Positions 8,223 through 15,725 of a DNA stretch of 64,000 nucleotides are shown here, piece after piece. Source of the stretch: Lachnoclostridium edouardi (GTDB taxonomy: Bacteria > Bacillota > Clostridia > Lachnospirales > Lachnospiraceae); contig NZ_OESQ01000001.1 of the NCBI RefSeq assembly GCF_900240245.1, forward strand, positions 128,565-192,564, written 5' to 3'. Made by a program: the position numbers and the translations under genes. The notes under the pieces are model-generated. The model was not told the DNA's origin and did not search any database. It worked only from the letters and a program-made list of their open reading frames with translations. Within the stretch, counting starts at the first letter, position 1. Each line of letters opens with the position of its first letter.

Positions 8223-8846
8223 ATGAGTAAAATTGGTATTATGGGAGGCACCTTTGATCCTATCCACAATGGACATCTACTAATTGGAAAACAGGCATAT
8301 GAGGAGTACAATTTAGACCAAGTATGGTTTATGCCCTCCGGTCAGCCGCCTCATAAAACAGACCATATTGTGACTGAAGCAGATATACGGTGTGAAATGA
8401 CTCAGCTGGCTATTCAAGGCTATGATTATTTTGTTTTTTCTGATTTTGAAGTGAAACGTTCTGGAAACAGCTATACCGCTCAGACATTAAAGCTTTTAAA
8501 GGAAATATATCCAGAACATGATTTTTGCTTTATTATCGGCGCAGATTCATTGTTTGAAATTGAATCATGGTATCATCCTCAGGAGGTTATGGAGCAGACT
8601 GTGCTGTTGGTTGCAGGAAGAGATTACGACGGTCCCCATAGAACTATGAAAAATCAGATTTTGTATTTAAAAGAAAAATATAATGCTAAAATTTATCGCC
8701 TTCATTCCAGAGAAATAGCTGTTTCCTCTGGAGAGCTAAGGGAAATTGCCGCTGCAGGAGGCTCTTTAAAACCTTATGTACCAGAACAGGTTTTTCATTA
8801 TATTAAAACACACCATTTGTATGAGGAGGCATCATCACATGAATGA
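8223..8846 (+). CDS. nadD: Nicotinate-nucleotide adenylyltransferase
   Basis: NadD transfers AMP to nicotinate mononucleotide, the penultimate step of NAD synthesis. The 207-residue product has the nucleotidyltransferase motif GGTFDPIHNGH at residues 8-18 and the second motif near VSSGELREI (ISSTxIR-like) toward the C-terminus. The ATG at 8223 is 7 bases after GAGGA; the in-frame TTG at 8217 is too close to that site. The 3' end overlaps yqeK by 8 bases, suggesting coupled translation. Confidence 0.95.
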   Translation: MSKIGIMGGTFDPIHNGHLLIGKQAYEEYNLDQVWFMPSGQPPHKTDHIVTEADIRCEMTQLAIQGYDYFVFSDFEVKRSGNSYTAQTLKLLKEIYPEHDFCFIIGADSLFEIESWYHPQEVMEQTVLLVAGRDYDGPHRTMKNQILYLKEKYNAKIYRLHSREIAVSSGELREIAAAGGSLKPYVPEQVFHYIKTHHLYEEASSHE

Positions 8847-9429
8847 GGAGATCGGTTTTTTTAGGCAAAAGCTTCAGGAGCGCTTAAATCCTATGCGATA
8901 CGAGCATTCTTTAAGCGTGTCTTTTACTGCCATGGCATTGGCCATGCGCTATGGATATGACTTAGATAAGGCAGAGATGGCCGGATTGCTCCATGACTGT
9001 GCAAAACGTTTTGGGGATTCGGAAATAATACAAAAATGCAGAAAACATAAACTGAATTTAGAGGATGATGAATTAAAGGCGCCGGCTGTGCTTCACGCTA
9101 AATATGGGGCATGGCTGGCAGAACACCGATATGGTATTACAGATCCGGAAATTTTATCTGCAATCCGCTGGCATACTACAGGAAAGGCTAATATGAATGT
9201 TTTGGATAAGATTATTTATATTGCCGATTACATTGAGCCTAGAAGAAATAAAGCTGGTAATTTGGAAGAGATGCGTCAGCTTGCATTTTCTGATTTGGAC
9301 GAAACTATGTTTCAGATTCTTCAGGGCACTTTAATCTATCTTCAGTCTAAAGGGGGAAGTATTGACCGAATGACAAAAGAGGCTTATGAATATTATAAAA
9401 ATATAAGAGAAGAAAGGAAGAAGGCATAA
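8839..9429 (+). CDS. yqeK: YqeK-type HD-domain Ap4A hydrolase
   Basis: This 196-residue HD-domain phosphohydrolase belongs to the family shown to hydrolyse diadenosine tetraphosphate symmetrically to ADP. Metal ligands are visible as H23 (RYEHSLSV), H52-D53 (LLHDCAKRF), an H around residue 77 (LHAKYG), and D134 in IIYIADYIEP. It overlaps nadD by 8 bases and shares one base with rsfS (TAATG). The order nadD-yqeK-rsfS is the usual Firmicute arrangement. Confidence 0.93.
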   Translation: MNEEIGFFRQKLQERLNPMRYEHSLSVSFTAMALAMRYGYDLDKAEMAGLLHDCAKRFGDSEIIQKCRKHKLNLEDDELKAPAVLHAKYGAWLAEHRYGITDPEILSAIRWHTTGKANMNVLDKIIYIADYIEPRRNKAGNLEEMRQLAFSDLDETMFQILQGTLIYLQSKGGSIDRMTKEAYEYYKNIREERKKA

Positions 9430-9782
9430 TGGCTGGTGTAAAAGAGATGGTAAAGACAGCAGTTGCTGCCTTAGAGGATAAAAAGGGCGGCGACATTAAA
9501 ATCATTGATATACATGAAGTGTCTGTTTTAGCTGATTATTTTATTATTGCTGATGGCTCTAATGGCAATCAGGTTCAAGCGATGGCGGACAATGTTCAGG
9601 ATATGCTTGGAAAACAAGGATTTGAATGCAAACAGGTGGAAGGATATCAGACAGCTAATTGGATTCTTTTAGATTATGGCGATATGATTGTGCATATTTT
9701 CAGCAGAGAAGACCGTCTGTTCTATGATCTGGAGAGAATTTGGAGAGATGGAAAAACAATTATAGATGTAGCAGATTTATAA
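9429..9782 (+). CDS. rsfS: Ribosomal silencing factor RsfS
   Basis: RsfS (YbeB/Iojap family) binds L14 and blocks subunit joining when nutrients are short. The 117-residue product contains the family core DYFIIADGSNGNQVQAMAD and the conserved W/D/Y segment WILLDYGDMIVHIF. The ATG shares its A with the yqeK stop codon, a tight translational coupling. A strong terminator 35 bases later closes the operon. Confidence 0.95.
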   Translation: MAGVKEMVKTAVAALEDKKGGDIKIIDIHEVSVLADYFIIADGSNGNQVQAMADNVQDMLGKQGFECKQVEGYQTANWILLDYGDMIVHIFSREDRLFYDLERIWRDGKTIIDVADL

Positions 9783-9816
9783 AAAAGAAATATAAAAAAG
9801 AGATGTTATAACTAAG

Positions 9817-9861
9817 CCGTGTGGAGTAAAGGACACTAAAACTTGCCTCCACACGGTTTTT
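9817..9861 (+). terminator. Rho-independent terminator after rsfS
   Basis: Stem CCGTGTGGAG (9817-9826) pairs with CTCCACACGG (9847-9856), followed by TTTTT (9857-9861). The 20-base loop is long but the stem is perfect. It lies in the convergent gap between rsfS and lexA; the lexA side lacks a good U-run. Confidence 0.85.
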
Positions 9862-9935
9862 GAATATTATAAGCATTTTATATCGCGCTGTGCAGATTGA
9901 TTTACATAAAATAATTATGTAAACTTAATTGCTGC

Positions 9936-10553
9936 TTAATTCATAAAGCGCAGAACACCGATTACTTTTCCTAAAATAGTGACCTTATCTACTATAATAG
10001 GCTCCATAGTATCATTTTCAGGCTGAAGCCGGTAATAATTTTCTTCCTTATAATATGTTTTTACAGTGGAGGAGTCATCTATAAGAGCGACTACCATCTC
10101 TCCATTTTCAGCTGTGGACTGAGATCTGACAATTACATTATCTCCATCAAAAATACCTTTGTTAATCATACTGTCACCTTTTACCTTTAACATAAAGATT
10201 TCAGTATTAGGCAGCATCTCTACTGGAATAGGAAAATAATCAGTAATATTTTGTTCGGCTAAAATAGGTTGGCCTGCAGCTACAGTTCCAATCATAGGAA
10301 CCTGAACTACTTCACGGCGTGACAGATTGAAGTCATCATCAATAATTTCAATCGTGCGCGGTTTTGTAGGATCGCGGCGGATATAACCGTTTTTCTCAAG
10401 TGTCTCCAGATGGGAATGAACAGAGGAAGTGGATTTTAAATGTACTGCCTCGCAAATCTCCCGCACAGCAGGCGGATAGCCTTTCTTTAATACGGTTTCT
10501 TTAATATATTCTAAAATTTCCAGCTGTTTAGCTGTAATTCTTCCCTGTGCCAT
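9936..10553 (-). CDS. lexA: SOS repressor LexA
   Basis: LexA represses DNA-damage genes and cleaves itself when bound to the RecA filament. The 205-residue product has an N-terminal winged helix (about 1-65, with REICEAVHLKSTSSVHSHL) and a C-terminal S24 peptidase domain. The scissile bond is A93-G94 in GTVAAGQP, and the catalytic pair is S128 (GDSM) and K165 (TVKTYY), all present, so it should be fully functional. It is divergent from a yneA-like gene, as in Bacillus (dinR/yneA). The intergenic region carries three LexA boxes, implying autoregulation. Confidence 0.97.
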   Translation of the reverse strand: MAQGRITAKQLEILEYIKETVLKKGYPPAVREICEAVHLKSTSSVHSHLETLEKNGYIRRDPTKPRTIEIIDDDFNLSRREVVQVPMIGTVAAGQPILAEQNITDYFPIPVEMLPNTEIFMLKVKGDSMINKGIFDGDNVIVRSQSTAENGEMVVALIDDSSTVKTYYKEENYYRLQPENDTMEPIIVDKVTILGKVIGVLRFMN

Positions 10554-10612
10554 TGATGTTCCTCCCGAAAAATTCTTCTTTTGTATATAGTATCATATAT
10601 TTGACAAAAATG

Positions 10613-10626
10613 CAAACCTTTGTTCG
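10613..10626. promoter_or_regulatory. LexA box 1 (lexA-proximal)
   Basis: CAAACCTTTGTTCG matches the Gram-positive SOS operator pattern CGAACnnnnGTTYG with one mismatch in the left arm. It lies 60 bases upstream of lexA, about where the lexA promoter should be, and fits autorepression. Confidence 0.7.
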
Positions 10627-10643
10627 ATATTTTTGAAAACCTA

Positions 10644-10672
10644 TTGACAAACATATGTTCTGAAATTATAAT
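10644..10672 (+). promoter_or_regulatory. Sigma-A promoter of the yneA-like gene
   Basis: A perfect -35 TTGACA (10644-10649) and perfect -10 TATAAT (10667-10672) are separated by exactly 17 bases. LexA box 2 occupies the end of the -35 and most of the spacer, so bound LexA would block RNA polymerase. A consensus promoter under tight repression suits a strongly inducible SOS gene. Confidence 0.9.
10648..10661. promoter_or_regulatory. LexA box 2 (inside the yneA promoter)
   Basis: CAAACATATGTTCT contains the symmetric core AACATATGTT and matches the SOS operator pattern. It overlaps the last two bases of the -35 and the spacer of the consensus promoter at 10644-10672. Confidence 0.8.
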
Positions 10673-10685
10673 TAGAACCATGAGA

Positions 10686-10699
10686 AGAACATTTGTTTG
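10686..10699. promoter_or_regulatory. LexA box 3 (downstream of the yneA promoter)
   Basis: AGAACATTTGTTTG matches the SOS operator pattern with small deviations. It lies at about +8 to +21 relative to the expected yneA transcription start, where a repressor would block escape of RNA polymerase. Its centre is 38 bases from that of box 2. Confidence 0.65.
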
Positions 10700-10737
10700 G
10701 AAAGTGTGTTCTGGATTTTACAAAGGGGGAAAACAAT

Positions 10738-11025
10738 ATGAAAAAGTGTGTATTATTTATTTTAGCTTTTTGTGTTTTAGCTAGTTCTAGTTTTTTTGGT
10801 AAATCTATTTTAAATGTAATGGCAGGAGAGAAGGAGATAGAACCACGTTACTATAAAAGCATAGTGATTCAGTCTGGAGACAGTCTGTGGAGCATTGCCA
10901 ATGATTACTGTAAAGAAGGAGATACAGCAGATTATGTAGATGAACTGATTTCTATTAATCGCTTAAAAAGTGATACGATTCATGCAGGACAGCATTTAAC
11001 TGTAGTATATTTTAAGGATGAATAA
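10738..11025 (+). CDS. yneA: YneA-like SOS cell-division inhibitor (LysM)
   Basis: This 95-residue protein has an N-terminal membrane anchor or signal segment (about 4-22) and one LysM peptidoglycan-binding domain (SIVIQSGDSLWSIANDY onward). Small anchored LysM proteins divergent from lexA act as SOS-induced inhibitors of septation (YneA in Bacillus). The promoter carries LexA boxes, which supports this directly. I chose the ATG at 10738 after AAAGGGGG; the in-frame ATG at 10693 overlaps LexA box 3. The Bacillus partners yneB and ynzC are not adjacent; a DUF896 (YnzC-family) gene is at 48.5 kb. The function is inferred from context and architecture. Confidence 0.85.
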   Translation: MKKCVLFILAFCVLASSSFFGKSILNVMAGEKEIEPRYYKSIVIQSGDSLWSIANDYCKEGDTADYVDELISINRLKSDTIHAGQHLTVVYFKDE

Positions 11026-11032
11026 TTGCCAG

Positions 11033-11061
11033 TTTCCGGATAATGATAAATGTGGTATACT
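11033..11061 (+). promoter_or_regulatory. Candidate promoter of the Tet(M)-like gene
   Basis: A good extended -10 is present (TATACT at 11056-11061 preceded by TGG), with a poor -35 TTTCCG 17 bases upstream. The leader to the GTPase gene is about 50 bases. No attenuator-type leader peptide is evident. Confidence 0.4.
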
Positions 11062-11117
11062 AAGGACGTTCTTAAAATACACGATTTTTATTATATTTTT
11101 TAACCTGAGGTATACAC

Positions 11118-13052
11118 ATGAAAATTACATTTGGCATTCTGGCTCATGTAGATGCCGGAAAGACCACTTTATCAGAACAAATATTATATTTGACTAACAC
11201 AATACGAAGTCTGGGAAGTGTAAATAAACAAAATAGCTTTTTAGATTATAATGATGTAGAGCGGGAGAGGGGAATTACAGTTTTTTCTGAACAAGCCTCT
11301 TTTGTTTTAAACAATAATCAGTACTGTTTAATAGACACGCCAGGTCATGTGGATTTCTCTACGGAACTGGAAAGAGTATTGGAGGCATTAGATTATGCTG
11401 TTCTTTTAATTGATGGAACAGATGGAATACAAGGCCATACAGAGACCATTTGGGGTCTTTTAAGAGAGTATCATGTACCCACCTTTTTGTTTATTAATAA
11501 ATTGGATAGAGAGACTGCAGATTATGAAAAAACTATTGGGGAATTAAAGGATAGTTTTTCAAGGGAAATCATGGATTTTACAAATATATTTTCTGAGATT
11601 TCTGAAGAAATTGCAGCTGCAGCGGCTGAGACCAGAGAAGATATTTTAGACCAGTTTATTGAGGGAAACTTGTGCTTTGATGAAATAAGGGATGAAATTA
11701 TTCGTCTGATTCAAGAGGAGAATATTTTTCCATGTTTAGGCGGGGCTGCGGCTACAGGGCAGGGGGTAGAAAAGTTTCTTCAGATTTTTTCCAGCCTTAC
11801 ACGGACTGATTATGATAATAGCTTACCATTTGCGGGAAAGGTTATTAAGATCAGATATGATGAACAAAAGGAAAGGCAGACCTTTCTAAAGATTACCAGT
11901 GGGAAAATTCATGTAAAGGAACCGATTTTAGACGGACAGAAAATAAATCAAATCCGGTTTTATAATGGAGAAAAATATATTGTCAGCCAGGAGGCATCAG
12001 CTGGAGATATTGTAGCTGTGACAGGCTTAAAGAACAGCTATTCAGGAATGGGGCTGGGAGAATCAGGATCTGAACAGCAGCAAGTAAATCGTATTATGCC
12101 CACTCTTCAGGCTAAGGTTCTATACGAAACTGATATTAGTGACAAGGCAATCGTTGAGATATTTCACATTTTAGAAGAGGAAGATCCAATGCTGTTTTGT
12201 CAGTGGGAAGCTTCGCTGAAACAGCTGAAAATTCATATTATGGGAAAAATTCAGCTGGAGATTTTAAAAGCGGCTGTATTAAAAAGATTTGGGGTGGAAA
12301 TTACCTTTGCACAGCCACAGGTAGTATATTTAGAGACTATATCAGGGCCAGTCACAGGCCATGGGCATTTTGAGCCGTTAAGACATTATGCAGAGGTGGC
12401 AGTTCGCCTGGAACCCGGGGTTTTAGGATCTGGAATTACATTTTCTAGTGAATGCCATGTAGATACATTAGCGTTGAATTTTCAGAATCTAATAAAAACT
12501 CACGTTTTTGAGAAAAAGCATAGGGGAGTATTGACCGGATCAGAGCTAACAGATATACACATAATTTTGATATGGGGGAGGGCCCATATTAAGCATACGG
12601 AAGGAGGCGACTTTAGAGAGGCCTTATATCGGGCTATTCGCCAGGGGCTTATGAAGGCTGACAGCCTGATTTTAGAGCCATATTATGCATTTACAATAAA
12701 AATAGCTCAAGAACATGTTGGGCGTGTAATGAATGATATAACAAAATATTCTGGTTCTTTTCAAGCACCAGATATAAAAAACGGTCTGGCTATTATCAGT
12801 GGTAAAGGATCTGTAGCTTCATTTGTAAATTACGGGGAGGAAATTGCTTCCTTCAGCGGAGGAAGGGGGCAGATCAGCTTTCGATTTGCTGGTTATCACC
12901 CCTGTCACAATCCAGATGAGGTTATTAAAGCAAGAGACTATGATCCAGATGGAGATATAGATAATCCGTCCTGTTCTGTTTTTTGTGCGAAAGGAACATC
13001 GTACGTTGTAAATTGGTATGAGGCAGAAAATTATATGCATTATTTTAGATAA
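11118..13052 (+). CDS. Tet(M)/EF-G-like translation factor GTPase
   Basis: This 644-residue GTPase has the architecture and length of ribosomal protection proteins such as Tet(M) (about 640 residues). The G domain has AHVDAGKTT (9-17), DTPGHVDF (73-80) and NKLD (127-130), followed by EF-G-like domains II-V. In Tet(M), a YSPVS loop at the tip of domain IV displaces tetracycline. Here the equivalent stretch reads GRAHIKHTEGGDFR (487-500), so that loop is not conserved. Tetracycline resistance should therefore not be assumed; a general ribosome-rescue or translation role is equally possible. There is no mobile-element context. TGAGG lies 7 bases before the ATG. Confidence 0.85.
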   Translation: MKITFGILAHVDAGKTTLSEQILYLTNTIRSLGSVNKQNSFLDYNDVERERGITVFSEQASFVLNNNQYCLIDTPGHVDFSTELERVLEALDYAVLLIDGTDGIQGHTETIWGLLREYHVPTFLFINKLDRETADYEKTIGELKDSFSREIMDFTNIFSEISEEIAAAAAETREDILDQFIEGNLCFDEIRDEIIRLIQEENIFPCLGGAAATGQGVEKFLQIFSSLTRTDYDNSLPFAGKVIKIRYDEQKERQTFLKITSGKIHVKEPILDGQKINQIRFYNGEKYIVSQEASAGDIVAVTGLKNSYSGMGLGESGSEQQQVNRIMPTLQAKVLYETDISDKAIVEIFHILEEEDPMLFCQWEASLKQLKIHIMGKIQLEILKAAVLKRFGVEITFAQPQVVYLETISGPVTGHGHFEPLRHYAEVAVRLEPGVLGSGITFSSECHVDTLALNFQNLIKTHVFEKKHRGVLTGSELTDIHIILIWGRAHIKHTEGGDFREALYRAIRQGLMKADSLILEPYYAFTIKIAQEHVGRVMNDITKYSGSFQAPDIKNGLAIISGKGSVASFVNYGEEIASFSGGRGQISFRFAGYHPCHNPDEVIKARDYDPDGDIDNPSCSVFCAKGTSYVVNWYEAENYMHYFR

Positions 13053-13125
13053 AAGCGCTGACAGCATAAGCAAGCGTGCAGACGTTGGTAACTTTTGATT
13101 CACCGGAGACAAGGTTTCCTGGAAA

Positions 13126-13185
13126 TTAAAAAAGTTTTATATTCTATAGAGGATTAATATAAAATCCTTATAGAATATAAAACTT
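13126..13185 (-). terminator. Terminator of the recombinase/PH-domain transcript
   Basis: A long near-perfect inverted repeat (13132-13154 with 13164-13185; 22 paired bases and one bulge) is followed on the minus strand by TTTTTT (13131-13126). It lies just downstream of the PH-domain gene. No U-run follows on the plus strand, so it is not an obvious terminator for the Tet(M)-like gene. Confidence 0.8.
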
Positions 13186-13192
13186 GTGTAGA

Positions 13193-13639
13193 TTATTGGT
13201 GACTGTCAGTATATTCATTATCAATATCGCAATAACCGTCATTATTTAAGTCTATATGATTGTGCCCGTCGTTCTGTCCGTAAAATTCTTTTCCAACTAC
13301 ATTTCTGGTTTTTCTGCTTTCTTCTACTAAAGAGGAGATAAGAGTGCGGATTTCCAGGGGTTTTGATATATTACACAAGATAATTTCAGGGGTATGGTCA
13401 ACCTTGGTTTTTAATATAATGTTTCCCGTTCCGAATATTTTACCGCCTAGACTTTGGACCATAGTAATATCTACAATCCTGTATAAAAGAGTTTCATCTA
13501 AGGTTGTGCTAAATAACCCTTGTTTTATCATAAGCCGTTCATCTTGTATGTAATATTTTGTAAAGCTCCAGGGAAACCATAAATGGTGCTTCCGATCCTG
13601 CCAGATAATCGGACTGGACATGTTTTGTGATTCAGCCAT
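13193..13639 (-). CDS. Bacterial PH-domain protein with acidic DxNxDG tail
   Basis: This 148-residue protein has a bPH2/DUF304-type pleckstrin-homology domain (about residues 19-105, with LWFPWSFTKYYIQDERLMI and the conserved LLYRIVDIT and GTGNIIL strands). The usual transmembrane pair of this family is missing, so it appears soluble. The C-terminus ends in a short acidic motif, DLNNDGYCDID, resembling an EF-hand or dockerin calcium loop. It lies 39 bases downstream of the recombinase on the same strand and ends at a strong terminator, so the two may be co-transcribed. Function unknown. Confidence 0.75.
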   Translation of the reverse strand: MAESQNMSSPIIWQDRKHHLWFPWSFTKYYIQDERLMIKQGLFSTTLDETLLYRIVDITMVQSLGGKIFGTGNIILKTKVDHTPEIILCNISKPLEIRTLISSLVEESRKTRNVVGKEFYGQNDGHNHIDLNNDGYCDIDNEYTDSHQ

Positions 13640-13678
13640 AAGTAAAACCTCCCATAATTTTATATATAGTTAACTATA

Positions 13679-14743
13679 TCACTCTTTAGTATTTTTTTCA
13701 CGTAAAATAACTTTATTTCGCGCACTGCGCCGACGTTCATCCTCCAATGCAGCATAATGCTTTTTGGTAGTGTTTACATCAGAGTGTCCTAGAACATCAG
13801 CTACAAGATAAATATCTCCAGTTTCTCTATATAAACTAGTTCCATAAGTACTGCGAAGCTTATGGGGAGTTATCTTTTTTAAGGGGGTAATCAGCTGCGC
13901 ATATTTTTTTACTAAATTTTCAATACTTTTCACAGACATTCGTTTCTTTTGCAGAGATAAAAAAAGAGCATCCTCATGTCCAGCTTCTGGGATTATTGTA
14001 TTACGTTCATTTAAATAATTGGATAGAGCTTTTTCTACTTCGTCACCAAAATAAACAGTTACTTCTTTACCACCTTTTCTATGAATTCGTATTCCATTAT
14101 TTTTAGAGTCAATATCATTTATATTAAGCCCTACACATTCTGAAACTCGGATTCCAGTGCCCAGAAGCAGTGTAAGTAAAGCCAGATCGCGTACTTTAGT
14201 TTTTTTATGGTATGTTTTTTGCTTTAAGGTTAAAGAATCACCTTGCTCCACCTCGTCTAAAAGAGAGGCCACCTCATCTATATCTAAACGTATAATATCC
14301 TTTTCGTGGAGTTTAGGCAGTTTTACTAATGCTGCTGGATTATTTTTGATGCTTTCATTTTGGTAATAATAATTATAAAAGCTTTTTAATGAGGATATTT
14401 TCCTCATAATTCCTCGTTCTTTATTAATAATGTGTCTATTATCATCATTCAAACGGTATTTTAAATATTCCATATATTCTTCCATATCAGTTACAGTAAG
14501 AGAATCTATATGCTCTAAAGTGATTTCAGACATGCTTAATTTGGCGATCACTGGATTTTCTTCCTGTAAAAAGTGAAAAAATACATTTAAGTCATAAGCA
14601 TAGGCAATTCTGGTGCGAGAGGAAGTCCTTTGTTCAATTCCACGGAAAAAATCAGAGCAGAAGAGGGGAAGTGATTTTATTAATTCCCGCAGCTTTTTTA
14701 TATTTTCAATATCCTGCTGTTCATGGTATGGTAAACTGTTCAT
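13679..14743 (-). CDS. Tyrosine recombinase (Xer/integrase family)
   Basis: This 354-residue site-specific recombinase cuts and rejoins DNA through a covalent 3'-phosphotyrosine. It has an N-terminal SAM-like core-binding domain (about 25-130) and a catalytic domain with R199 (GTGIRVSE), K223 (HRKGGKE), H294 and R297 (HKLRST), H320 (LGHSDV) and Y330 (HYAAL); all expected residues are present. No phage, excisionase or conjugation genes are nearby, so it may be a chromosomal Xer-like enzyme rather than the integrase of a current element. A 16-bp AT palindrome (13664-13679) overlaps its stop codon. Confidence 0.88.
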   Translation of the reverse strand: MNSLPYHEQQDIENIKKLRELIKSLPLFCSDFFRGIEQRTSSRTRIAYAYDLNVFFHFLQEENPVIAKLSMSEITLEHIDSLTVTDMEEYMEYLKYRLNDDNRHIINKERGIMRKISSLKSFYNYYYQNESIKNNPAALVKLPKLHEKDIIRLDIDEVASLLDEVEQGDSLTLKQKTYHKKTKVRDLALLTLLLGTGIRVSECVGLNINDIDSKNNGIRIHRKGGKEVTVYFGDEVEKALSNYLNERNTIIPEAGHEDALFLSLQKKRMSVKSIENLVKKYAQLITPLKKITPHKLRSTYGTSLYRETGDIYLVADVLGHSDVNTTKKHYAALEDERRRSARNKVILREKNTKE

Positions 14744-14796
14744 TGTTATAATTCCTCCAGATATTAATAAGGTTTAGAGATTTCTAAAAAGTAACT

Positions 14797-15525
14797 TTAT
14801 TTATTTGCTTTAGCAGGCCATCCAGGAATTTGTCCTTCAATAATAGCATGGAAAAAGCGGCTTTTTACTCCAGGATTTTCTTGTTCTAACTGTTTAGTCA
14901 GGAGCTTTACATATTCGCGTTTGGTGTGGCCATCAACAGGGCAGGGATTTTTGCATACAGGAAGCTGATATTTTCTCTGAAATCCGATTACATCAGCTTC
15001 TGGAACATAAATTATAGGACGTATTACCGTAAGATCCATGCGGTCCAGATAGGTGATGGGAGAGAAGGAGAAAAAACGTCCCTCATAAATTAAAGACATG
15101 AGCATTGTTTCAATTAAATCTTCTTTATGGTGGGCATAAGCAATTTTATTACATCCCAGTTTTTTTGCCTCCTCATTTAAAGCGCCTTTGCGCATTTTTG
15201 CACATAAAGAACATGGGTTTGTTTCTTTCCGTGATTCAAATAAAATATTACCGATTTCTGTAGAAAGTATTGAGTAAGGAATAGATAAATTGTCACACAG
15301 ATTTTTAACAGGTTCTAAATCTAAATTTCCCAGTCCAAGATCTACAGTAATTGCAGAAAGTGAAAAAGGTTTAGGATAAAAACGCTGTAATCCATGTAAG
15401 GCATATAAAAGGGTCAGACTGTCTTTGCCGCCGGAAATTCCTACAGCAATATGATCACCAGGTTCAATCATATTATATTTATCAATTGCTTGGCGAGTTA
15501 GACTCATTAATCGTTGTAAATCCAT
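14797..15525 (-). CDS. ttcA: TtcA-family tRNA 2-thiolation protein
   Basis: This 242-residue protein is an ATP pyrophosphatase of the TtcA/TtuA group, which activates tRNA cytidine or uridine for sulfur insertion using an iron-sulfur cluster. The PP-loop SGGKDS is at residues 30-35. Cluster cysteines are visible in NPCSLCAK (CxxC, about 104-107) and in KNPCPVDG (about residue 194), the TtcA pattern. The exact tRNA base modified is not certain from sequence. The ribosome binding site before the ATG at 15525 is unusually poor (AAAGG about 15 bases away), and a set of hairpins lies upstream. Confidence 0.85.
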   Translation of the reverse strand: MDLQRLMSLTRQAIDKYNMIEPGDHIAVGISGGKDSLTLLYALHGLQRFYPKPFSLSAITVDLGLGNLDLEPVKNLCDNLSIPYSILSTEIGNILFESRKETNPCSLCAKMRKGALNEEAKKLGCNKIAYAHHKEDLIETMLMSLIYEGRFFSFSPITYLDRMDLTVIRPIIYVPEADVIGFQRKYQLPVCKNPCPVDGHTKREYVKLLTKQLEQENPGVKSRFFHAIIEGQIPGWPAKANK

Positions 15526-15579
15526 AGAATATTGTATAACCTTTCTTATAGTTCTAATTTTTTATTGTTATGAGCACTT

Positions 15580-15713
15580 AGTGCCTGTGTTTTAGGCACT
15601 TTAGGCGATATAAGTAACTGGGCTATGAAAGAAAGGAGATTCAATAGCCCAGTTACATGAAAGATACATATACTTCAAACTATTCGCGAAAGAATAGTTT
15701 AACGAATAGTTTA
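15580..15713. repeat. Cluster of three hairpins between ttcA and the LCP gene
   Basis: Three inverted repeats lie in this gap. The first is AGTGCCT (15580-15586) with AGGCACT (15594-15600). The second is a perfect 13-bp stem (15614-15626 with 15644-15656) and a 17-base loop. The third is AAACTATTC (15677-15685) with GAATAGTTT (15692-15700). A second copy of GAATAGTTTA at 15704-15713 offers an alternative pairing for the third. On the minus strand the second hairpin is followed by TTATAT, so it may end the LCP transcript, but no proper U-run is present. Confidence 0.6.
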
Positions 15714-15725
15714 GCCCATATACAT

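Noticed and set aside
10693..10737. Longer YneA-like protein starting at 10693
   Set aside because: That start overlaps LexA box 3, lies very close to the expected transcription start, and would precede the natural signal segment with a charged stretch; the ATG at 10738 has a good ribosome binding site.
11118..13052. Acquired tetracycline resistance gene
   Set aside because: The tip loop differs from Tet(M), there are no mobile genes around it, and the neighbours are chromosomal, so a resistance call is not supported.
13679..14743. Prophage or integrative element around the tyrosine recombinase
   Set aside because: No phage structural, excisionase, relaxase or conjugation genes and no flanking attachment repeats were seen; the neighbours are ordinary chromosomal genes.
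15692..15713. CRISPR-like repeats in the ttcA-LCP gap
   Set aside because: Only two copies of a 10-base repeat with a 2-base gap between them, no spacers and no cas genes.
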